A program made the translations under genes and the position numbers. Shown here in pieces: positions 40,722-49,245 of a stretch of DNA of 64,000 nucleotides. Numbering within the stretch: position 1 is the stretch's first letter; each line of letters opens with the position of its first letter. Below the pieces are notes generated by a model, which was given only the letters and a program-made list of their open reading frames with translations, searched no databases and was not told the DNA's origin. The stretch comes from JACDAN01 sp035776735 (GTDB lineage Bacteria; Actinomycetota; Thermoleophilia; Gaiellales; Gaiellaceae): contig DASSSO010000033.1 of the NCBI GenBank assembly GCA_035776735.1, positions 21,836 to 85,835 of the forward strand. The letters run 5' to 3'.

Positions 40722-41525
40722 GTGCCGACCGCCTACCCGGAGCTGAACCCCGTGCTCGCGGAGCTCGTGGCGGGAGCCCGCGCCGTGCTCGGCGAGAATT
40801 TCGTCGGCGCCTACCTGCAGGGCTCGTTCGCGGTCGGGGACGCGGACGAGCACAGCGACGTCGACTTCCTCGTCGTCACGAGCCGCGAGGTCGACGAGAC
40901 GGAACAGGAAGGGCTTCGGCGGCTCCACGAGCGGCTCTTCGCGCTCGAGACGCCCTGGGCGCAGCACCTCGAAGGGTCGTACGCGCCGCTGGAGCAGCTC
41001 CGGCACGTCGATCCGGACCGATCGCCGTGGTTCTACTTCGACAACGGCGCGACGGAGCCGACCTGGGACGGCCACGACAACACGGCCGTCGTGCGGTGGT
41101 CGCTTCGCGAGCGCGGTGCCGTCCTCGCCGGGCCTGCCCCGGCGAGCCTGGTCGACCCGGTCTCGGCCGACGTCCTGCAGGCCCAGGTCACGGATGACAT
41201 CGTCGCCTTCGGCGACTGGCTCCGCGAACGGGACGGCTGGAGCGTGCGGTTGCAGAACCTCGTCGTCGTCACGTACTGCCGCTTCCTCCACACGCTGGAG
41301 ACCGGGATGGTCACCTCCAAGCGGCAGGCGGGCGAATGGGCGCTCGGCGCCCTCGATCCTGCGTGGACGGATCTGATCCGGCAGGCGCTCGCGGACCGGC
41401 CGGATCCCTGGCGGAAGGTCCACGAGGCCGCCGACGAGGCGCTCGTCGCGCGGACGTTCGCGTTCGTCGACTATGCCGCCGAGGTCGCTAGAGGCTCTGC
41501 AGGAACTCGCCGAGCAGCTCGTTGA
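40722..41525 (+). CDS. Nucleotidyltransferase, aminoglycoside adenylyltransferase-like
   Basis: 267 residues from GTG 40722, directly after the DUF72 stop. GAYLQGSFAVGDADEHSDVD is the GSxx...DxD nucleotidyltransferase signature with both metal Asp residues. LVVVTYCRFLHTLETGMVTS and RQAGEWAL match the C-terminal helical domain of ANT(3'')-type enzymes, where the Lys/Glu pair helps transfer AMP. Resistance would need testing; many chromosomal homologues have other substrates. It converges with the next hydrolase gene and overlaps it by 38 nt. Confidence 0.8.
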   Translation: MPTAYPELNPVLAELVAGARAVLGENFVGAYLQGSFAVGDADEHSDVDFLVVTSREVDETEQEGLRRLHERLFALETPWAQHLEGSYAPLEQLRHVDPDRSPWFYFDNGATEPTWDGHDNTAVVRWSLRERGAVLAGPAPASLVDPVSADVLQAQVTDDIVAFGDWLRERDGWSVRLQNLVVVTYCRFLHTLETGMVTSKRQAGEWALGALDPAWTDLIRQALADRPDPWRKVHEAADEALVARTFAFVDYAAEVARGSAGTRRAAR

Positions 41526-42129
41526 AGCGGTTCCGCCGCTCGACGTTCGTGAAGTGCCCGGCGCCTTCGAGCAGCTCGAGGCGGCCGTTCGGCGCCGAGG
41601 CCACGATCTCGCGGGCCTCGGCGGCCGAGAGGAAGGGATCCTCGCTGCCGACGACGACCCAGAGGGGACCCTCGAAGGCCCGGACGACATCCGTGGAGTC
41701 GCGCCGGTCGCGCAGCGCCTCGGTCGCGCGGATCAGCTCCTCCACGGTCCGTTCCGGCGGCGGAGGCGCGGGCGCGGTTGGGGCCCACGCCTCGATCCCC
41801 TGCTCGCGGAGCGTCTCGATCGCGGCGTTCCGCGCCGCTTTCCGGTCGGCGTCGTCGGCGCCGGCACGCGCGCCTGCGAGGAAGAGGCCGCGGGCCCGCT
41901 CGGGTGCCAGCCGCGCCAGCGCAAGCGCGACGTAGCCGCCCATGGACGCCCCGACGGCGGCGAAGTCGTCGTCGAAGCCGTCCCAGATCTGCTCCGCCCA
42001 GCCGTCGATCGAGTTCCCACCGAGCTCGTAGAGGTTCGGGGCGATCACCTCGTGGCCCTCGAGCGCATCGCGCTGCGGCGCCCACATCTCGGGGCCGAGC
42101 GGGAAGGCGTGAAGGAGGACGACCTTCAC
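41488..42129 (-). CDS. Alpha/beta hydrolase
   Basis: 213 residues, short for the fold. VVLLHAFPLGPEMW is the oxyanion strand, AVGASMGGYVALALA the nucleophile elbow with Ser, VVVGSEDPFLS the Asp and EGAGHFTNVE the His. No cap domain beyond a short helical insert. Cytoplasmic esterase or lactonase; substrate unknown. Overlaps the next upstream gene by 4 nt. Confidence 0.88.
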   Translation of the reverse strand: MKVVLLHAFPLGPEMWAPQRDALEGHEVIAPNLYELGGNSIDGWAEQIWDGFDDDFAAVGASMGGYVALALARLAPERARGLFLAGARAGADDADRKAARNAAIETLREQGIEAWAPTAPAPPPPERTVEELIRATEALRDRRDSTDVVRAFEGPLWVVVGSEDPFLSAAEAREIVASAPNGRLELLEGAGHFTNVERRNRFNELLGEFLQSL

Positions 42130-42860
42130 GCCTGCTCCACGACCACCGCGCCGGGCAGCTCCCGCGCCTGCTCGAACCGCAGCTCCGCGCCCTCGAGGCC
42201 AAGCGCAGCCGCGACGTCGGCGAGCAGCTCCTCGGCGGGCGGCAACTCGTCCGGCGACTCGGCGGTCCGCGCGACCGACCTGATCCGGCCCGGGTCGGCG
42301 CCCGTCAGCCGGGAGAGGACCGTGGGGTTCGCCCGCAGCGCGATCGCATCGCCGGGAGCGACGTTGCGGAGGCTCGGCACGGAGACGTACTCGTCCATCA
42401 GCCGGCCCCGCTCCATCGCGATCAGATGGACGATGCGGGCGTACTCGACGCCGATCGTGATCGTGACGTGGGCGGACGCGCTGGAGAGCTCCCTGCCGAG
42501 CGCGCGAAGCTTGTCCGGGTCGAGCTCGGCGACCTCGTCGTAGACGGCGATCCAGCCGTTCCTGGGCGGCGAGACGACGGTCTCGCGGGAGGTCAGGACG
42601 CGAGGGACGAGCCGCTGAACGAGCTTGGTCACGGCCGCCTGGTCGTCGGTCTGCAGATGGACGGCGCCGAACGATCCTTGCTCGAGCTCCTGCGCCGTCT
42701 CCTCGTCATCCGCGGCGGCCGCGCGGAGCAGCGCGAGCGCCACGCCCTCTCTCGGCTCCTTCAGCTCGAGGACGACCCCCTCGGAGTCACGCCGCAGCGA
42801 GCCGAGCGCGCGGCCGTCCTCCTCGACGACGTACGAGTCGCCCTGGCGGCGGACGTTCAT
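42126..42860 (-). CDS. Hypothetical protein
   Basis: 244 residues, soluble and acidic. DSYVVEEDGRALGSLRRDSE looks like a beta-hairpin start, and VTITIGVEYARIVHLIAMER lies in the centre. No catalytic motif that I recognise. It overlaps the AlkA-like gene upstream (4 nt) and the hydrolase downstream (4 nt), so it is probably one operon with them. Confidence 0.7.
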   Translation of the reverse strand: MNVRRQGDSYVVEEDGRALGSLRRDSEGVVLELKEPREGVALALLRAAAADDEETAQELEQGSFGAVHLQTDDQAAVTKLVQRLVPRVLTSRETVVSPPRNGWIAVYDEVAELDPDKLRALGRELSSASAHVTITIGVEYARIVHLIAMERGRLMDEYVSVPSLRNVAPGDAIALRANPTVLSRLTGADPGRIRSVARTAESPDELPPAEELLADVAAALGLEGAELRFEQARELPGAVVVEQA

Positions 42861-43675
42861 CCGGGATTCCGGCTCGCGGCCAGGAGGTAATGGGCGGTCA
42901 GGTTCTGGAAGGGCTCGAACCGGCGGCCGAGCTCTCGGGTCTCGGGGATGGTCAGCACGCGGCCGTCACCATAGAACGAGGAGACCGCGTAGCGCAGGGC
43001 GAGGTCGCCGGCGGGCCAGGCGCGCGGCCTGGCGAGGTGGCGCGCGAGGAACCAGTCCGCCGTCCACTCGCCGATCCCCGGCAGCCGCAGGAGGACGGCC
43101 TTGACCTCCTCGTCGGGAAGCGCCGCGAGCGCGCCGAGGTCGAGCTCGGCGCGCGCGAGCTCGAGAACGGCGCGGGCCTTGCTGCGCGAGAAGCCCAGCG
43201 CCGTCAGCTCGTCCGAAGAGGCCGTCGCGACGGCGTCGCGGGTCGGAAACGCATGGGCGTGCTCGGCGGCGACGCCGAAGCGCGCGACGAAGCGGCTACG
43301 AATCGCGGAAGCCGCCTTGAGCGAGATCTGCTGCGCCGTGATCGCGCCGACGAGCATCTCGAACGGGTCGGGCGCGAGCGCCGGCCGCAGGCCGCGCAGC
43401 CGGGCGGCAACCCGCGCGAGCACCGGGTCCGCCGGCTCGAACCCGGCGACGTCGAACTCGGCTCCGAGGAGTTTTAGGACAACGGCCTCGATCCCGTCGT
43501 CGAGCGGCTCGACGTCCACGCCGCCGGGCGTCGCCTCGATCCGCACCTCCCTCTCACCGACGACGCGGTGGAGCCCACCCTCGCGCCAGAGCGTCGCCAG
43601 GTCGGGCCCGAAGGCCCGGAACCGCTCGGTGGTCAACTCGAAGTCGAACGGCTGGGGCATGGCCAGGAACGCCAT
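42857..43675 (-). CDS. AlkA-like DNA-3-methyladenine glycosylase II
   Basis: 272 residues. HhH-GPD superfamily: FEMLVGAITAQQISLKAAS is the conserved helix, RLPGIGEWTADWF the helix-hairpin-helix, and AWPAGDLALRYAV contains the catalytic Asp. An N-terminal beta domain (residues 1-100) as in AlkA is present. It removes alkylated bases; together with tag (3350-4009) the window encodes two unrelated 3-meA glycosylases. TACGGT ends 6 nt before the ATG. Confidence 0.9.
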   Translation of the reverse strand: MAFLAMPQPFDFELTTERFRAFGPDLATLWREGGLHRVVGEREVRIEATPGGVDVEPLDDGIEAVVLKLLGAEFDVAGFEPADPVLARVAARLRGLRPALAPDPFEMLVGAITAQQISLKAASAIRSRFVARFGVAAEHAHAFPTRDAVATASSDELTALGFSRSKARAVLELARAELDLGALAALPDEEVKAVLLRLPGIGEWTADWFLARHLARPRAWPAGDLALRYAVSSFYGDGRVLTIPETRELGRRFEPFQNLTAHYLLAASRNPG

Positions 43676-43681
43676 GCCCCA

Positions 43682-43687
43682 ACCGTA
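43682..43687 (-). promoter_or_regulatory. Candidate -10 of the AlkA-like operon
   Basis: TACGGT on the minus strand ends exactly 6 nt before the ATG at 43675; the 43693 palindrome lies just upstream. Confidence 0.45.
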
Positions 43688-43692
43688 CGCGC

Positions 43693-43718
43693 CGAGTGTC
43701 AGACACTCGTCGTGTCCC
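43693..43718. repeat. Palindromic repeat, copy 1
   Basis: CGAGTGTC-A-GACACTCG followed by TCGTGTCCC. The same 26 bases recur at 46462-46487. This copy lies between the divergent AlkA-like and MBL-like genes. Confidence 0.75.
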
Positions 43719-43770
43719 CGGCCGACGCGTCCGCGCCGACCTGCAGGCGACCGGTTACCGTCTGTCGGGC

Positions 43771-44415
43771 ATGGACGTGCAGGAGATCGCGCCCCACCTC
43801 TGGCACTGGACGGCGCCGCATCCGGAGTGGAAACCCGAGTACGAGGAAGGCGGCCGGGGCTGGGGCGAGATCGTCTCGTCCTACGCGCTCGTCACCGACG
43901 ACGCGCTTGTCCTGATCGACCCGCAGGTGCCGGCCGAGGAGTTGGACGCCGCGCGCTTCTGGGAGGCACTCGACCGGGACGTCGAGGCCCACGGCCCGCC
44001 GGCGGTCCTCCTCACCGTCTTCTGGCACGCACGGAGCGCCGCGCAGATCGCCGACCGCTATCCGGGAGCGACGATCCGGGCGCCGGCCGACACACCCGAG
44101 GGACATGTGCCCTACACGCACACCTACTCCGCCGGGGACGAGCTTCCAGCCGGGATCCGCGCCTCCGACGTCTCGCGGCTGGGCGAGCTCGTCCTCTACC
44201 TCCCCTCGCACAAAGCGGTCGTCTTCGGCGACGTCGTCCTCGACGGCGTCCGCCTGCTCCCGGACGGCTGGCTGCGAAACGACATGACGCAGAAGGACGT
44301 CGCCGACGCCCTCCGCCCGCTCCTCGACGAGGAGATCGAGCTGATCCTCCTCACCCACGGCGGCCCCGTCGCGGACGGGGCGCACGAGAAGCTCGCGGAC
44401 GCCCTAGAAGTGTGA
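43771..44415 (+). CDS. Metallo-beta-lactamase-fold protein, degenerate metal site
   Basis: 214 residues from ATG 43771. ALVTDDALVLIDPQVPAEEL and ASDVSRLGELVLYLPSHKAV follow the MBL fold, and FGDVVLDGV and ILLTHGG are the C-terminal strands. The canonical HxHxDH is missing: the loop reads TVFWHARSAAQI, with a single His. It is therefore unlikely to bind two zincs in the usual way; function unknown. It sits beside the homogentisate genes, converging with hmgA (12-nt overlap). Confidence 0.75.
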   Translation: MDVQEIAPHLWHWTAPHPEWKPEYEEGGRGWGEIVSSYALVTDDALVLIDPQVPAEELDAARFWEALDRDVEAHGPPAVLLTVFWHARSAAQIADRYPGATIRAPADTPEGHVPYTHTYSAGDELPAGIRASDVSRLGELVLYLPSHKAVVFGDVVLDGVRLLPDGWLRNDMTQKDVADALRPLLDEEIELILLTHGGPVADGAHEKLADALEV

Positions 44416-45609
44416 GGTCGCGCCGGCCGGGTCGGCGTCGTACGACGCGGGCGCCGAGTCCTCCGTGTACCACGAGTAGGCGTACTGGCCGTCGTCGAGG
44501 TCCTTCGCGAGCGTCGTCAGCCGGAGCGGGTGGAACGTGTCGCACATGACCGCGAGCTCGTGCGTCTCCGCCATTCCGATCGATTTCTCCGCCAGTCCCG
44601 GGTGCGGCCCGTGCGGGATCCCCGACGGGTGCAGCGTCACCGACCCGACCTCGATCCCCTTCCGCGACGAGAAGCTCCCGTCGACGTAATAGATCATCTC
44701 CTCGCTCTGGAGGTTCGAATGGTGGTACGGGATCGGGATCGCCATCGGGTCGAAGTCGAGCTTCCGCGGACAGAAGGAGCAGATGACGAAGTTCGGGCCC
44801 TGGAACGTCTGGTGCGAGGGCGGCGGCATGTGGATGCGCCCCGTGATCGGCTCGAAGTCGTTGATGTTGAACGTCCACGGGTAGAGGTAGCCGTCCCACC
44901 CGACGACGTCGAACGGGTGGTAGTCGATCTCGTAGTCCTGGTAGCCGTCCCGGACGCGGATCTTGAGCCGGAACTCGCCGCGCTCGCGGTAGGTCTTGAG
45001 CTCGGTCGGCGGATGGATGTCGCGGTGGTAGAACGGCGCGTGCTCCATCAGCTGCCCGTACTGGTTCCGGTACCGCTTCGGGATCTCGATCAGGCCGGGT
45101 GTCTCGAAGAGGAGGTAGCGCTGCGGGCCTGACGGCTCGAACGTGTACGTCGTCCCGCGCGGGATGACGACGTAGTCGCCCTCCTTGTAGGGCAGGTCGC
45201 CGAAGGTCGTGTGCAGCGTCCCCGAGCCCTCGTGGACGAAGTAGACCTCGTCGCCCTCGCCGTTCCGGAAGAAGTAGTCCATCGACTCTGCCGGGCGCAC
45301 GAGCGAGATCTCGACGTCGTTGTTCCACATCAGCAGCTTGCGGCCGGAGATCTCGTCGCCCTCGGGCTCGATCCCGATCGTCTTGAGGTGACGGTGCGCG
45401 TGCGCGTCGGGCACCCACTCCTTGCGCTTGATCGCCTCGAAGTCGCCGAGCTCCTTGATTCGGCAGGGCGAGGTGAGGTGGTAGAGGATCGACTCGTTCC
45501 CCGAGAACCCCTCGAGGCCCATGACCTCCTCGGTGAGGAGGGTTCCGTTGTCGCGAAACTGGATGTGGCGCTTGCGCGGGACGTCGCCGCGGACCTGGTA
45601 GGTAGGCAT
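44404..45609 (-). CDS. hmgA: Homogentisate 1,2-dioxygenase
   Basis: 401 residues. It opens the ring of homogentisate to maleylacetoacetate using Fe(II) and O2. By comparison with the human enzyme, the iron ligands are expected in PYHHSNLQSEEM (His and Glu) and GIPHGPHPG (His). HRHLKTIGIEPEGDE and DGYQDYEIDYHPFDVVGWDG are family segments. It lies 9 nt downstream of the FAH-family gene. TAACCT ends 6 nt before the ATG, so it may also have its own promoter. Confidence 0.95.
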   Translation of the reverse strand: MPTYQVRGDVPRKRHIQFRDNGTLLTEEVMGLEGFSGNESILYHLTSPCRIKELGDFEAIKRKEWVPDAHAHRHLKTIGIEPEGDEISGRKLLMWNNDVEISLVRPAESMDYFFRNGEGDEVYFVHEGSGTLHTTFGDLPYKEGDYVVIPRGTTYTFEPSGPQRYLLFETPGLIEIPKRYRNQYGQLMEHAPFYHRDIHPPTELKTYRERGEFRLKIRVRDGYQDYEIDYHPFDVVGWDGYLYPWTFNINDFEPITGRIHMPPPSHQTFQGPNFVICSFCPRKLDFDPMAIPIPYHHSNLQSEEMIYYVDGSFSSRKGIEVGSVTLHPSGIPHGPHPGLAEKSIGMAETHELAVMCDTFHPLRLTTLAKDLDDGQYAYSWYTEDSAPASYDADPAGATSHF

Positions 45610-45615
45610 GGCCGA

Positions 45616-45621
45616 AGGTTA
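45616..45621 (-). promoter_or_regulatory. Candidate internal -10 of hmgA
   Basis: TAACCT on the minus strand, 6 nt before the hmgA ATG and overlapping the FAH-family stop. Confidence 0.35.
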
Positions 45622-46437
45622 CCGCGGGCCGACCGTGTTCCTCAGCGTTCCGATCCCCTCGACCTCGAGCTCCACCACGTCCCCCGGCTGCAGCCAGCGG
45701 CCGTCGCCGTGCTCGAGGATGCAGCCGGTGCCCACGGTGCCGGAGCCGAGGATGTCGCCCGGCTGGAGCACGGTGTTGCGCGCGGCACGCTCGACGATCG
45801 CCTCCCACGGGTGGTGGAGGTCGGTGAGGTTCCCACGTGAGCGCTCCTCCCCGTTGACGCGCGCCACCATCGTCGCCGAGGAGCCGTCGAACTCGTCCGG
45901 CGTGACGACCACCGGCCCCAGGCTGATCGCGAAGTCCTTGCCCTTCGCCGGCCCGAGCCCGACTTTCATCTCCTCCCGCTGCACGTCGCGCGCCGACCAG
46001 TCGTTCATGACCGTGAAGCCGCCGATCTGCCCGTCGGCGCCGATCACGGCGGCGACCTCGAGCTCGTAGTCGAGCTCGCTCGTGCCCTCGGGGTACGGGA
46101 TCTCGTCCTCGGGCCCGTAGATCGCGTTCGGGTTCGAGAAGTAGAAGACGGGGATGCGATACCACTCCTCGGGCACGTCCAGCCCGCGCCTGGCCCGGGC
46201 CGTCCTCACGTGCTGCTCGAAGGCATAGAAGTCGCGAACGGACGGCGGGTGCAGCACGGGCGGGCGGAGGTCGACCTCCGCGAGCGGGTACTCGGCGTGC
46301 TCGCGCGCCTTCCCGCCGCCCGTGAAGTAGGACTGCAGCGTCTGCGCCGCGAGCTGGATCACGCGGCCGCCCTCGATCCTGCCCGGCCACCCGCGCTGCA
46401 GGTGCTTCCCCTTGGGGCTGAACATGCACAGCCTCAC
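45619..46437 (-). CDS. Fumarylacetoacetate hydrolase-family protein
   Basis: 272 residues. FYFSNPNAIYGPEDEIPYPE, LDYELEVAAVIGADG, VMNDWSARDVQREEMKVGLG and AKGKDFAISLGPVVVTPDEF follow the FAH pattern, with the Mg-binding Glu/Asp set. PGDILGSGTVGTGCILEHGD is the usual C-terminal loop. In this context it most likely hydrolyses fumaryl- or maleylacetoacetate. A maleylacetoacetate isomerase is not visible in the window. Confidence 0.93.
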   Translation of the reverse strand: MRLCMFSPKGKHLQRGWPGRIEGGRVIQLAAQTLQSYFTGGGKAREHAEYPLAEVDLRPPVLHPPSVRDFYAFEQHVRTARARRGLDVPEEWYRIPVFYFSNPNAIYGPEDEIPYPEGTSELDYELEVAAVIGADGQIGGFTVMNDWSARDVQREEMKVGLGPAKGKDFAISLGPVVVTPDEFDGSSATMVARVNGEERSRGNLTDLHHPWEAIVERAARNTVLQPGDILGSGTVGTGCILEHGDGRWLQPGDVVELEVEGIGTLRNTVGPR

Positions 46438-46461
46438 GGGCCATGTCTCCGCGAGCCGGGA

Positions 46462-46487
46462 CGAGTGTCAGACACTCGTCGTGTCCC
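46462..46487. repeat. Palindromic repeat, copy 2
   Basis: Identical to 43693-43718 over 26 bases, here preceded by GGGA, which extends the dyad to GGGACGAGTGTC facing GACACTCGTC...GTCCC. It lies just upstream of the FAH-family gene, so the two copies bracket the MBL-hmgA-FAH block. Confidence 0.75.
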
Positions 46488-46498
46488 GAGCGGACATG

Positions 46499-47845
46499 TC
46501 ATGGCTCGGTGTGCACCACCACGTCGGCGACGTCGAGCTCGGCCCGGATCCGCTCCTCGATCTCGCTGGCCAGCTGGTGGGCCTCGGCGAGCGACCCGCC
46601 CTCGACCCGCACGGTGACGAAGAGCAGGACGCCGTCCGGCGTCGCGATGAAGCGCACCTCGCGGGGCGGCTCGCCCGTCAGGGCCCGGACGATCTCGGCG
46701 ACGGCGCGCTCGTTGCTCTCAGCCAGGCGGTGGCCGGGCCCCGGCTCGCGCAGCGGCTCGAGATGCGTCCGCACGGAGAGGACCGAGGGCACCGTCTGCG
46801 CGATCGCACGCTCCACCTCCGACGCCACCTCGTGTGCCTCGGACAGCGGCAGCTCGCCCGGCAGCTTGAGGTGAAGGCCCACCTCGACGCCGCCGTCCAC
46901 GGTCACGACGCGGAGGTTGTGCACCTCGCGCACCCGCGGGACGCCCAGGGCGGCGGCGAGCACCTGCTCCTGCAGCGCCTCTTCCACCCGCGGCTCGACG
47001 TGGACGACGACGTCGCTCTCGGGGAGCGCGTCCTGGACGGCCCGCTCGACGCGGTCGGCGGCCGCGTGGCCCTGGCCGACGGCGGCTCCGGGCGGCACGC
47101 CGATGACGACGTCCGCGAAGTGCCGGCCGGCCGACTGGCGGAGCCGGAGCCGGCGGAGCTCGACGGGCGGGCGAATCGCCGCGATCGCCTCCCGCGCTGC
47201 GCGGTCGGCGGCGTCCGGCGCGCGGTCCATGAGCACGTCCACGTTCCGGCGGATCAGCCGAGCCGCCGCGATCAGCACGAGCACGGCCACGAACAACGCG
47301 GCGAGCGAGTCGGCGCGCGGGTAGCCGCCGGCGACGAGCGCCAGCCCGATCAGCACGGCCACCGAGCCGGCGAGGTCGCTGCCGAAGTGGAGCGCGCTCG
47401 CCGCGAGCGCGGCGCTCCCGTAGCGTCGGGACCCACGCCAGGAGAACCAGGTCCGGCTCGCGTCCACGGCGATCACGATCCCGATCACGAGGAAGGCGTA
47501 CCAGGCCGCCTCTACCTCGCGCTCGGCCGAGCCGACGAGATGCTCGATCGCCTTGTACGAGATGAAGAGGCTCGCGAGGACGAGGATGGTCGCCTCGGCG
47601 AGGGCGGCGAGATGCTCCGCCTTGCCGTGCCCGTACGGATGGCCCGGGTCGGCCGGGCGTCCGGCGACGCCCAAAGCGAGGAAGGTCAGCAGCGCGGCGA
47701 CGAGGTCGGTACCCGAGTGGATCGCCTCCGAGACGAGCCCGAGGCTGCCGCTCGCGAGGCCGGCGCCGAGCTTCAACGAGATCAGGACGAGCGCGGCGAC
47801 GACCGAGACGAGCGCTGTGCGGCGCTGCGGCGTCATCGCATCCAT
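46499..47845 (-). CDS. Cation diffusion facilitator with extended C-terminus
   Basis: 448 residues; CDF proteins are usually about 300. Six membrane helices (ALVSVVAALVLISLKLGAGL onwards) carry the metal site SEAIHSGTD and ALHFGSDLAGSV. After residue about 205 the cytoplasmic part holds what looks like three tandem ZT_dimer-type units; two carry SEAHEVASEVERAI and AEAHQLASEIEERI, each ending in VVHVEP-like or HTEP-like strands. It exports Zn2+ or similar ions. The start ATG 47845 overlaps the flavoprotein gene by 13 nt. Confidence 0.9.
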   Translation of the reverse strand: MDAMTPQRRTALVSVVAALVLISLKLGAGLASGSLGLVSEAIHSGTDLVAALLTFLALGVAGRPADPGHPYGHGKAEHLAALAEATILVLASLFISYKAIEHLVGSAEREVEAAWYAFLVIGIVIAVDASRTWFSWRGSRRYGSAALAASALHFGSDLAGSVAVLIGLALVAGGYPRADSLAALFVAVLVLIAAARLIRRNVDVLMDRAPDAADRAAREAIAAIRPPVELRRLRLRQSAGRHFADVVIGVPPGAAVGQGHAAADRVERAVQDALPESDVVVHVEPRVEEALQEQVLAAALGVPRVREVHNLRVVTVDGGVEVGLHLKLPGELPLSEAHEVASEVERAIAQTVPSVLSVRTHLEPLREPGPGHRLAESNERAVAEIVRALTGEPPREVRFIATPDGVLLFVTVRVEGGSLAEAHQLASEIEERIRAELDVADVVVHTEP

Positions 47846-49245
47846 CGGAGCGTCGATCTCGCCGCGTGGTAGCCGCACATGCCGTGGACGCCGCCGCCGG
47901 GCGGCGTCGACGACGAGCAGACGTAGAGGCCGTCCACGGGCGTCGAGTACGGATCGAGACGAACGGCCGGCCGCGTGTAGAGCTGGCGCAGATCCTGGAC
48001 GCCGCCGTTGATGTCGCCGCCGACGTAGTTCGGGTTGCGGGCCTCGACGTCGGCCGGGCCCATCGCGTGCCGTGCCAGGATCCGCTCGCGGAAGCCCGGC
48101 GCGAAGCGCTCGATCTGCGCCTCGATCCGCTCGGTCATGTCGACGGTCGACCCGTTCGGCACGTGGCAGTACGCCCAGAGCGTGTGCCCGTCGGCCGGCG
48201 CCCGGGTGTCGTCGAAGAGACTCTGCTGCGCGACGAGCACGTACGGGCGCTCCGACGCCTCTCCGCGCCAGACCGCATCCTCCGACTCCACGATCTCCGC
48301 AGCCGTCCCGCCGACGTGGACGGTTCCGGCCCGCCCGCAGTCCTCCGCCGCCCACGGCACCGGCCCGTCGAGCGCCCAGTCGAGCTTGAACACCCCCGGG
48401 CCGTATCGGTACCGGCGGAGCGCCCGCAGGTAGCGGCTCGGCAGCCGGTGGCCCGCGACCCCGATCACCCCGCGCGGGGTGAGGTCGAGCAGGATCGCCG
48501 TCCGCGGCAGCTCGTCGACGGACTCCACGGCCCGGCCTGTCTCGACGACGCCGCCGAGCGACCGGAGGTACGACACGAGCGCGTCGGCGATCGCCTGCGA
48601 GCCGCCGCGGGCGGCCGGCCAGCCGTAGGCGTGGCCGAGCATCCCCAGCACGAGGCCGAAGGATGCGGTCGGGCTCCGCCGCAGCGACTGGATCGAGTGC
48701 GCGGCCAGCCCTGCGAAGAGCGCCCTCGCCCGCTCGCCCTCGAACCGCTTCGCGAGGCCGGCGGCCGACCGGAGCGCGAGCAGGCCGAAGCGCGCGGCGG
48801 CGAACGGGTGGCGGGGGAGCGGCCGGGGCCCGAGCAGGAACGGAAGCAGGCGCCGCTCGTTGCGGACGAGCGGCCCGAAGAGCTTCCGGTACCGCTCCCC
48901 GTCGGCGCCGAGCCCGGCGGCGGTGGCGTCGACCGAGCGCTCGAGCATGACGGCCGTCCCGTCGTCGAGCGGGTGGGCGAGCGGCGCGTCCGGGTGGACG
49001 AGCTCGAGCCCGTGCTCCGAGAGCGGGAGCTCGGAGAAGCACGGCGAGGCGGCTGCCAGCGGGTGGATCGCCGAGCAGACGTCGTGGACGAACCCCGGCT
49101 CCGTCAGCTCGGCGGAGCGCAGCCCGCCCCCGACGCTCTCCGCCCGCTCGACGACAAGCACCGACCTCCCCGCCCGCGCCAGGGTGACCGCCGCGGCCAG
49201 GCCGTTCGGGCCCGACCCGACGACGACCGCGTCGGGGTTAGGCAT
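47833..49245 (-). CDS. Phytoene dehydrogenase-like FAD oxidoreductase
   Basis: 470 residues. The FAD-binding motif is VVVGSGPNGLAAAVTLARAG at residue 7, then VLVVERAESVGGGLRS, the CrtI/COG1233 pattern; the C-terminal GGGVHGMCGYHAAR is the second FAD loop. No phytoene synthase or carotenoid genes are nearby, so a carotenoid substrate is not shown; many COG1233 proteins have unknown substrates. Its start overlaps a 46-codon ORF. Confidence 0.85.
   Translation of the reverse strand: MPNPDAVVVGSGPNGLAAAVTLARAGRSVLVVERAESVGGGLRSAELTEPGFVHDVCSAIHPLAAASPCFSELPLSEHGLELVHPDAPLAHPLDDGTAVMLERSVDATAAGLGADGERYRKLFGPLVRNERRLLPFLLGPRPLPRHPFAAARFGLLALRSAAGLAKRFEGERARALFAGLAAHSIQSLRRSPTASFGLVLGMLGHAYGWPAARGGSQAIADALVSYLRSLGGVVETGRAVESVDELPRTAILLDLTPRGVIGVAGHRLPSRYLRALRRYRYGPGVFKLDWALDGPVPWAAEDCGRAGTVHVGGTAAEIVESEDAVWRGEASERPYVLVAQQSLFDDTRAPADGHTLWAYCHVPNGSTVDMTERIEAQIERFAPGFRERILARHAMGPADVEARNPNYVGGDINGGVQDLRQLYTRPAVRLDPYSTPVDGLYVCSSSTPPGGGVHGMCGYHAARSTLRWMR

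Noticed and set aside
44715..44735. GTTCGAAT, a T-loop-like sequence suggesting a tRNA
   Set aside because: It lies inside hmgA and has no acceptor or anticodon stems around it. No tRNA was found in the window.
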